Shown here: positions 58,559 through 64,000 of the stretch, one piece after another
How the letters are laid out: every line of letters begins with the position of its first letter
Numbering within the stretch: the stretch's first letter is position 1
Origin: Streptococcus mitis
GTDB lineage: Bacteria; Bacillota; Bacilli; Lactobacillales; Streptococcaceae
Length of the DNA: 64,000 nt
NCBI RefSeq assembly: GCF_016658865.1
Contig: NZ_CP067992.1
Span: 453,001-517,000 of the forward strand
Direction of reading: 5' to 3'
Position numbers and translations under genes: made by a program
Notes under the pieces: generated by a model
Database searches by the model: none
The model's input: only the letters and a program-made list of their open reading frames with translations
What the model was told of the DNA's origin: nothing

Positions 58559-59050
58559 TTAACGGTTGTCAATTTTCTCTGGATAAAGGTCGTGTTGGAA
58601 GAGGCGTTGTTCTGCCAAGCCTTCATACTTAGTTCCAGGCTTACCGTAGTTGTAGTAGGGGTCGATTGAGATTCCACCGCGCGGAGTGAATTTCCCCCAG
58701 ACCTCTAAATAGCGAGGTTTTAGCAAGTTGACCAAGTCTTTACCAATGGTGTTGATACAGTTTTCGTGAAAATCCCCATGATTTCGGTAACTAAAGAGGT
58801 AGAGTTTGAGGGATTTTGACTCGACACAGAGCTTGTCAGGAATGTAGGAAATATAAATGGTCGCAAAGTCTGGCTGAGCAGTGATTGGGCACAGGGAGGT
58901 AAATTCAGGGCAGTTGAATTTGATGAAATAGTCATTTTCCACATGACGGTTGTCAAAGGATTCGAGGATTTCTGGTTGATAGTCAAAAATATAGTTGGTT
59001 TCTTTGTTGCCAAGGAGGCTAAGGTTTTTCATTTCTTCTTGTTGTGACAT
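58559..59050 (-). CDS. queF: NADPH-dependent preQ0 reductase
   Basis: 163-aa unimodular QueF. Catalytic cysteine in [11 protein letters not shown] and the diagnostic ESKSLKLY motif. Reduces the nitrile of preQ0 to preQ1. Last gene of queCDEF. Confidence 0.94.
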   Translation of the reverse strand: MSQQEEMKNLSLLGNKETNYIFDYQPEILESFDNRHVENDYFIKFNCPEFTSLCPITAQPDFATIYISYIPDKLCVESKSLKLYLFSYRNHGDFHENCINTIGKDLVNLLKPRYLEVWGKFTPRGGISIDPYYNYGKPGTKYEGLAEQRLFQHDLYPEKIDNR

Positions 59051-59068
59051 GATTTTTTCTTTCTAATC

Positions 59069-59785
59069 TTAAACACCACGTTGGTTGTCGTAGAGGAGGG
59101 TATGCAGTTGAGGAAGGACGCGGACATTGCCCCAGCTATCGTCAGTAGCGACGCGTTCCCAGAGTTCTTTGAGGCGGTCCAGTTGGTCTTGGACAATATT
59201 GACTGTGGCCTTGGGCTCAGGATTTCCAGCCGATAAGAAGAGGACATCTGGTTGGTAGCGTTCTTGTATGCCTCTGGCAAAGGCCAAATCTGCATCGTCA
59301 AAGACAGGGATTTTAAAGGTGACCTTGTCTGGATCCAATTGGGAAACGATAAAGTCTAAGGTCTCGAAGTTGACCTCCATCTTGGATGAAGGAGGTTTGG
59401 GACTGAGAGTAACCTGGTCGATATCTTTTAACCAATTTTGCCAGCGGGAGCCTTGAGTCTCAACTGCCAGAGTGACACCACGTTTCTTGAGCTTGGTGAC
59501 TAGCTCAGCCATGTTGGCTGCTAGGATAGCGGGATTTCCGCCAGAAAGGGTTACATAGTCGTAGCTACCTAGTTTATCCAAGGCAGCAATGACCTCGTCA
59601 GCCGTCATACGAGTTGGTTTTTCAGAACCATCCCAAGTAAAGGCAGAGTCGCACCAGTCGCAGTGGTAGTCACAACCGGCAGTGCGGACAAACATGGTTT
59701 TCTGCCCGATAGCACGGCCTTCACCTTGAAAGGTTGGGCCAAAGATTTCCAGAACTGGTAGTTTGAGGACACGTTCCCTAGTCAT
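59069..59785 (-). CDS. queE: 7-carboxy-7-deazaguanine synthase
   Basis: 238-aa radical SAM enzyme; cluster motif CDYHCDWC (Cys38, 42, 45) and GGNPAI. Converts CPH4 to CDG. Its ATG overlaps the queD stop by 8 nt. Confidence 0.94.
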   Translation of the reverse strand: MTRERVLKLPVLEIFGPTFQGEGRAIGQKTMFVRTAGCDYHCDWCDSAFTWDGSEKPTRMTADEVIAALDKLGSYDYVTLSGGNPAILAANMAELVTKLKKRGVTLAVETQGSRWQNWLKDIDQVTLSPKPPSSKMEVNFETLDFIVSQLDPDKVTFKIPVFDDADLAFARGIQERYQPDVLFLSAGNPEPKATVNIVQDQLDRLKELWERVATDDSWGNVRVLPQLHTLLYDNQRGV

Positions 59786-60221
59786 CTAACCACTCCCGTC
59801 TAAACTCTGCAAAGGAAGTCGGAGTTTCATAGAGGCGAACGTATTCCAAACGGAGACCGCGTTCGTCTGGCAACTCTTGACTCATGGTTTGGAAAATCCA
59901 GTAAACCATATTTTCAGCAGTCGTGTTCATATAGGGAAGGGTTTCATTGAGATAGCGATGATCCAAGTGGGGTTCTAAGTAGTTCTTGTAGATCGCTTTG
60001 ATGTCTCCGAAATCGTAGGTCATGCCACGTTCATCTAAAAATCCACTGACAGCAATCTGCAGATGATAGGTGTGACCGTGCAGGGATTTGCATTTTCCCT
60101 CATAGTGAAAGAGGTGGTGGGCAGCATCGAAGGTAAACTCTTTTGATACTAAGGTTCTGTGAGGATTGTAGACAAGAGACTCCCCAGTTTCCTGTTTGAT
60201 TTCTTTGGGTGCAAAAAACAT
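59778..60221 (-). CDS. queD: 6-carboxy-5,6,7,8-tetrahydropterin synthase
   Basis: 147 aa with zinc ligands in DAAHHL and LHGHTYHL and catalytic Cys in GKCKSLHGH. Converts 7,8-dihydroneopterin triphosphate to CPH4. Start at 60221 forms TAATG with the queC stop; a longer frame to 60287 would run into queC. Confidence 0.93.
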   Translation of the reverse strand: MFFAPKEIKQETGESLVYNPHRTLVSKEFTFDAAHHLFHYEGKCKSLHGHTYHLQIAVSGFLDERGMTYDFGDIKAIYKNYLEPHLDHRYLNETLPYMNTTAENMVYWIFQTMSQELPDERGLRLEYVRLYETPTSFAEFRREWLDD

Positions 60222-60874
60222 TAGGCCTCTCCTTTCTGTGAGAGATAAACATCTAGACCATGTTGTCGTAGGTGGCAGGCTGGGCAATCTCCACAGCCAC
60301 TTCCGATAATCCCGTTGTAGCAGGTTAAGGTCTTTTCACGAACATAGTCAAAGGCACCGAGTTGGTCAGCTAACTCCCAAGTTTCAGCCTTGTCCAGCCA
60401 CATGAGAGGCGTTTGGATAACAAAGTCGTAATCCATGGCAAGGTTGAGGGTGACATTAAGAGATTTGACAAAGACATCCCGACAATCGGGGTAGCCAGAG
60501 AAGTCGGTCTCACAGACACCTGTCACGATGTCTTTAATGCCACGTTGCTTAGCAAGAACAGCCGCAAAGGACAGAAAGAGGTGGTTGCGACCATCAACAA
60601 AGGTATTGGGAACCTCTCCCTCTTTTTGCTCAATTTCTAAATCTGATGTCAAGGCATTTTCAGTGATTTGTCCCAGCAGAGACATATCGAGGATGTGATG
60701 ACGAATGCCTTGTTCCTTAGCGATTTCTTGGGCAACTTGAATTTCGAGATGATGACGTTGGCCGTAGGCAAAGGTGACAGCTTCGACTGTTTCATAGTGT
60801 TCTTTGGCCCAGAAGAGGCAGGTTGTGGAATCTTGACCGCCACTAAAGACGACCAAGGCTGATTGACGTTTCAT
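60221..60874 (-). CDS. queC: 7-cyano-7-deazaguanine (preQ0) synthase
   Basis: About 217 aa, PP-loop ATPase SGGQDSTT at the N-terminus and zinc motif [10 protein letters not shown] near the C-terminus. Converts CDG to preQ0. ATG 60874 follows aaggag; the frame beyond (to 60913) lies in the leader terminator. First gene of queCDEF. Confidence 0.93.
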   Translation of the reverse strand: MKRQSALVVFSGGQDSTTCLFWAKEHYETVEAVTFAYGQRHHLEIQVAQEIAKEQGIRHHILDMSLLGQITENALTSDLEIEQKEGEVPNTFVDGRNHLFLSFAAVLAKQRGIKDIVTGVCETDFSGYPDCRDVFVKSLNVTLNLAMDYDFVIQTPLMWLDKAETWELADQLGAFDYVREKTLTCYNGIIGSGCGDCPACHLRQHGLDVYLSQKGEA

Positions 60875-60910
60875 AGTACTCCTTCCAAAATGGGAAATGT
60901 TCAGAGCACG

Positions 60911-61005
60911 CAAAAAGCTCCCATGAGGGAGCTAAAAAATACCAAGTAGAGGTTTTTTTTAGCGATGGCATGTCCCAAACATCGTAATATTCTACCTACA
61001 GTCTA
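60911..61005 (-). promoter_or_regulatory. queC leader with attenuator, candidate riboswitch
   Basis: Minus-strand leader has aggtag/ctactt enclosing hairpin cgatg/catcg (about 60943-60990), then a perfect terminator agctccc-tcat-gggagct plus ttttt (60933-60911) 40 nt before queC. This is attenuator architecture. It does not match the preQ1-I or preQ1-II consensus as I know them. Confidence 0.5.
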
Positions 61006-61033
61006 GCATATTTTTTGAAAAATGGCAAAGGGC

Positions 61034-61071
61034 AAGAAAAAAGAGACCAAATAAAGTACTTGGTCTCTCGT
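61034..61071 (-). terminator. Terminator after trxA
   Basis: Minus strand agagaccaa...ttggtctct followed by tttttt. Confidence 0.8.
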
Positions 61072-61075
61072 TTGA

Positions 61076-61390
61076 TTAGCTCAATTCAGCAACGATGGCC
61101 TTGATTTGTTCTGCTGTGTGAACACCAGCAACTTGTTTCACCACTTGGCCGTCTTTTTTGAAGAGAAGAGTTGGGATAGACATGATTCCAAAGGCACGAG
61201 CTGTGTTTGGATTTTCATCAACGTCCATTTTAACGATTTTCAAGACATCTTCTGAAAGTTCTTCAGACAATTTATCCAAGATTGGACCTTGCATGCGACA
61301 TGGACCACACCAAGTTGCCCAGAAGTCTACCAAGACCAAACCGTCTTTTGTTTCTTGTTCGAATGTTGCATCTGTAATTGCTTTTGCCAT
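61076..61390 (-). CDS. trxA: Thioredoxin
   Basis: 104 aa; active site WCGPC (ATWCGPCRM, about residue 28) and cis-proline loop SIPTLLFK. General disulfide reductant. Follows the DUF4649 gene by 15 nt. Confidence 0.96.
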   Translation of the reverse strand: MAKAITDATFEQETKDGLVLVDFWATWCGPCRMQGPILDKLSEELSEDVLKIVKMDVDENPNTARAFGIMSIPTLLFKKDGQVVKQVAGVHTAEQIKAIVAELS

Positions 61391-61405
61391 TGTATTTCTC
61401 CTTTT

Positions 61406-61627
61406 TTAGTTATATTGGCTTAAATCTTGTTTCATGAGATAGAAGAAGACATCTCCGTAAGTCCCATGGTAGTCCAAATCATGACCGTTGTAGGTTAATT
61501 TTTGGACAGGGTAGTAGTCTGCGACGCCGATAAGGCAAGCTTGTTGTGAACGATCAAAATCTTCATAAGACTCGAAAGTCACAGTTCTTTCGTTCTTGCT
61601 GGCATCTAGATAGGTAATTTCAATCAT
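61406..61627 (-). CDS. DUF4649 family protein
   Basis: 73 aa (MIEITYLDASKNERTVTFES...), small soluble protein of a Streptococcus/Lactobacillales family without known function. Upstream of trxA on the same transcript. Confidence 0.75.
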   Translation of the reverse strand: MIEITYLDASKNERTVTFESYEDFDRSQQACLIGVADYYPVQKLTYNGHDLDYHGTYGDVFFYLMKQDLSQYN

Positions 61628-61696
61628 TTAAAAAACTCCTTTGTTTAATGATGACTTTATTTTACTCCTTGTAAAAGAGAATGTCAAGAAAAATGA

Positions 61697-61708
61697 TTGC
61701 GCACGCAA
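61697..61708. promoter_or_regulatory. ttgc-N4-gcaa palindrome upstream of DUF4649-trxA
   Basis: ttgcgcacgcaa, matching the site at 62182-62193 and the general shape of MarR operators (TTGC-N4-GCAA as in marO). It lies about 70 nt before the DUF4649 start. Confidence 0.45.
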
Positions 61709-61726
61709 CTTTTTTCTAAAATCATC

Positions 61727-62107
61727 TTAAAGCAAGAAATCCAAACCAGTTTCCAAGCTTTCTTCGACAGCCTTTTGTAGCGAGGCCAGTGTCTTTTGCC
61801 CATCATTTGTCAGGCAGATAAAGCTAGAGCGCCTATCTTGATCACAACACCTGCGACTGAGTAGACCGCAATTTTTGGCTTCCAAGCGAGCCACCATCCG
61901 AGAAACAGCGCTCGGACTCAGATGAAGTTTATCTGGCAGGTCAATCTGGCGTAGAGATTTTTCTTGAGCCAAGTCCAGATAGTAGAGCAGGTAAAACTCT
62001 TTCAAGGTCAGACTTTGCTCGCTCTGCTGGGCAATAGTCTCTTCCAAGAGACTTTCAATTTCTTTCTGACGACGATTGAAGTCAAACCATTTTTCCAAAT
62101 AGGTCAT
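61727..62107 (-). CDS. MarR-family transcriptional regulator
   Basis: About 126 aa from ATG 62107 (aaaggag upstream). Winged helix with SLRQIDLPDKLHLSPSAVSRMV, wing SRRCCDQDRRSSFICLT with an unusual Cys-Cys pair. Divergent from cidA/lrgB and flanked on both sides by the same palindrome, so it may control itself, the cid genes and DUF4649-trxA. Signal unknown; the cysteines could sense oxidation. Confidence 0.85.
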   Translation of the reverse strand: MTYLEKWFDFNRRQKEIESLLEETIAQQSEQSLTLKEFYLLYYLDLAQEKSLRQIDLPDKLHLSPSAVSRMVARLEAKNCGLLSRRCCDQDRRSSFICLTNDGQKTLASLQKAVEESLETGLDFLL

Positions 62108-62181
62108 AGTATCTCCTTTCTTTTTAGAGTTATAAAATAGAAGAATGTCCATTCACGGACAGTTTCTGCATCACAAGATGA

Positions 62182-62193
62182 TTGCGCATGCAA
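62182..62193. promoter_or_regulatory. ttgc-N4-gcaa palindrome between marR and cidA
   Basis: ttgcgcatgcaa, near twin of 61697-61708. Confidence 0.5.
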
Positions 62194-62390
62194 TAATTAT
62201 ACTACTTTTCAAGAATGCTGGCAAGAAGGACGCTGGCATCTCTTATCCTAAATCATACCTGTTTTCACAAGTCAAGAATTGTCTGTATCCACTTTCATCT
62301 CTAATTTTCATCATCTCTTGTGCATTTCCTTGAAATTTTCTGAAAAAAGAGTAAACTGGTATGCAAGAAGTCTATTTCGTGGAGTTTAGG

Positions 62391-62765
62391 ATGAAATTAT
62401 ATGTTCAATTAATGATTCTCTTTGTGATTTCTCTAATCGGAGAGGGGATCTCTAGTTTCTTTCATTTGCCCATCCCAGGCAGTATTATCGGTTTGATTAT
62501 TCTTTTTCTAGCCCTACAATTCAAGTGGTTGAGAACCAGGCATGTCAACATGGTGGGGAATTTCTTGCTGGCCAATATGACCATTCTCTTTTTGCCGCCA
62601 GCAGTGGGAATCATGGAGAAGTTTGATGTGATTGCTCCCTATCTTTTGCCCATTGTTTTGATTGTCTTTTTTGCAGCAGTCATCAATATTATCCTCATAG
62701 CCTTGGTAGTTCAGTTCATCAAGAGACGGTTTGAGGGAGATTATGAGAAAGGAGATGCCAAATGA
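62391..62765 (+). CDS. cidA: Holin-like protein CidA/LrgA
   Basis: About 124 aa, four membrane spans, with the family stretch LPIPGSIIGLIILFLAL and FLPPAVGIM. Start 62391 has ggag at 6 nt; the earlier ATG (62361) lacks a site. Controls murein hydrolase release or overflow-metabolite transport together with LrgB. Overlaps the next gene by 4 nt. Confidence 0.87.
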   Translation: MKLYVQLMILFVISLIGEGISSFFHLPIPGSIIGLIILFLALQFKWLRTRHVNMVGNFLLANMTILFLPPAVGIMEKFDVIAPYLLPIVLIVFFAAVINIILIALVVQFIKRRFEGDYEKGDAK

Positions 62766-63457
62766 GTGAATTTGTTTCCAATCCCCTGTTTGGGCTTGCC
62801 CTGTCTATCCTAGCTTATCTAGTGGGAATGCTGATTTACAGACGTTTTCCCCATCCATTGACAACGCCCTTGCTTTTGTCAGCTGTTTTCATTATTATCT
62901 TTCTAAAGGTGACGGGTATTTCTTACCAAGATTACTACCAAGGTGGGGTTTATTTGAACAACTTGATTGTTCCATCGACCGTGGCTCTAGGGATTCCGCT
63001 TTATAAGAGTTTTCACTTGATGAAGCACCATGCACGGAGTATTCTCTTTGGTAGTCTGTTAGCAGTAGTTGTCAATACCTCTTTCACAGCCCTTGTAGCT
63101 AAGATTTTTGGAATGGACTTTTTCCTAGCCATTTCTCTCTTTCCTAAGTCAGTAACAACCGCCATGGCAGTGGGAATCACAGAAAAATTGCAAGGTTTGA
63201 CGACTGTGACCTTGGTCGTTGTAGTCGCAACTGGTATTTTAACCAGTGTGATCGGACCAACCCTTTTGAAGTGGTTGAAAATAGATGATCCAGTAGCTGT
63301 TGGTCTTTCCCTTGGAGGGACAGGCCACGCAGTTGGAACGGGAACAGCCTTCCGATACGGCTCTGTAGCAGGAGCCATGGGTGGTTTGGCTATCGGTGTC
63401 ACCGGTATTCTCTATGTCTTTGTCAGCCCTATTGTAGCCAGTTTGATATTGAGTTAA
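62762..63457 (+). CDS. lrgB: LrgB/CidB family membrane protein
   Basis: 231 aa, about eight spans; conserved SLFPKSVTTAMAVGITEKLQG and GTGHAVGTGTAFRYGSVAGAMGGLAIG. Partner of CidA/LrgA, coupled by ATGA overlap. Confidence 0.9.
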   Translation: MSEFVSNPLFGLALSILAYLVGMLIYRRFPHPLTTPLLLSAVFIIIFLKVTGISYQDYYQGGVYLNNLIVPSTVALGIPLYKSFHLMKHHARSILFGSLLAVVVNTSFTALVAKIFGMDFFLAISLFPKSVTTAMAVGITEKLQGLTTVTLVVVVATGILTSVIGPTLLKWLKIDDPVAVGLSLGGTGHAVGTGTAFRYGSVAGAMGGLAIGVTGILYVFVSPIVASLILS

Positions 63458-63463
63458 ATCAAA

Positions 63464-63490
63464 ACCCAGCTGTTTAGCTGGGCCTTTTTT
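63464..63490. terminator. Terminator after lrgB
   Basis: cccagct-gttt-agctggg followed by ccttttttt. Confidence 0.8.
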
Positions 63491-64000
63491 ATTGCAAATT
63501 AACCTTGTTTTTCAAGATGTGATAAGTTCCTAGATAGTAGATGGCTATAAGAATAACTTCTTCCAGAATAGTCATGATAATACCCATCTGGAACTGATCA
63601 GCTCCTCCTGTGGTTGATGGGAAGTAGAAACCAGGGTTAGAACGATAGAAGAGTTCAATAAAGCCAACGACGATTTGGATACCAATGTAGGCTACAATTG
63701 ACAGTGCGGTACGGTATTCATTGAAAAGTTGTCCAATGGAAATAGCCAAGTAGATGCAGAGGATTCCAGAAATGGTATTTAGTAGGAAGGATACTCCCAT
63801 AAGAGAGAGTTGAGGAAGGTGTGTTTCTATAAATGGAATCAAGTCAGAAGTTGCAAACCAATCTGGAGCCGTAAGGGTCAGAACAATGAAAGCACTGATT
63901 GCTAGTACAGTAGTGCTGACAATAGACCAGATAAAGGCACCGACTAGTTTGGCTGTGATGATATGGTGTTCAGAAACTGGCAAGGTTAAAGTCAGATAGC
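63489..64000 (-). CDS. ABC-2-type transporter permease, C-terminal part (cut by window)
   Basis: At least 165 residues are visible, with four or five membrane spans (ISAFIVLTLT, LSLMGVSFLLNTISGILCIYLAISI, ALSIVAYIGIQIVVGFIEL, ILEEVILIAIYYLGTYHI). The SEHHIITAKLVGAFIW start is the usual coupling segment of ABC-2 permeases, so the gene continues beyond 64000 and the ATG at 63983 is probably internal. Substrate unknown. Confidence 0.75.
   Translation of the reverse strand, partial: YLTLTLPVSEHHIITAKLVGAFIWSIVSTTVLAISAFIVLTLTAPDWFATSDLIPFIETHLPQLSLMGVSFLLNTISGILCIYLAISIGQLFNEYRTALSIVAYIGIQIVVGFIELFYRSNPGFYFPSTTGGADQFQMGIIMTILEEVILIAIYYLGTYHILKNKVNLQ

Overview
The window looks like a Streptococcus of the mitis/oralis/pneumoniae group. 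Pointers to this are the 23S-5S-17 tRNA array, a choline-binding surface protein (pneumococcal-type cell wall), an MgaSpn-like regulator facing an amaP-gls24 stress operon, an EgtUV-type transporter with fused permease and binding protein, gal genes with a class II GalT, the trp operon behind a T-box, and A+T-rich DNA with strong GGAGG ribosome sites. It is chromosomal and mostly ordinary housekeeping and transport DNA, broken by a few accessory insertions.

Layout. 1-2140: 3' end of an rRNA operon plus 17 tRNAs. 2.2-7.9 kb: birA, an O-antigen-ligase-like membrane protein with a perfect cre site, a MarR regulator, a broken SnoaL-like gene and egtVU. 8.0-11.4 kb: a G+C-richer, probably foreign four-gene ECF transporter with its own structured leader, which sits where pnuC should be and leaves only the 3' end of pnuC. 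11.8-18.9 kb: sczA/czcD zinc resistance, an alcohol dehydrogenase, galR-galKT and a thioesterase. 18.9-22.7 kb: xpt-pbuX under a purine riboswitch whose leader also carries a dense hairpin insertion, then a VOC protein and exoA. 22.8-29.5 kb: a DUF3290/DUF421 pair, a heterodimeric ABC exporter, and a sugar transferase with an aminotransferase. 29.5-37.6 kb: two T-box leaders in series; the first controls an extra, divergent trpB and the second trpEGDCFBA. 37.5-43.4 kb: the competence prepilin peptidase, an acetyltransferase, an IS1182-type remnant, the amaP-gls24-csbD operon (with a broken glsB) and mgaSpn.

43.4-48.5 kb is a decayed integration hotspot at tRNA-Lys(CTT): a quinone oxidoreductase with its Rrf2 regulator, two integrase 3' ends, a 39-bp direct repeat of the tRNA 3' end, ltrA and an aldo/keto reductase. 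Next come 6S RNA and rarA. 50.1-58.5 kb holds DUF3013, NUDIX, prmA, rsmE, pepF, a 51-aa membrane peptide, a large choline-binding protein with a CAP domain, and an aquaporin. 58.5-61 kb is queCDEF behind an attenuated leader. 61-64 kb holds trxA, a DUF4649 protein, a MarR regulator divergent from cidA/lrgB, and the start of an ABC-2 permease cut by the window edge.

The most interesting items are the ECF island with its unassigned leader and asymmetric ATPases, the duplicated T-box/trpB, the hairpin element in the xpt leader, the accreted tRNA-Lys island, and the queC leader. All functional calls come from reading the sequence and family knowledge; no database search was run.
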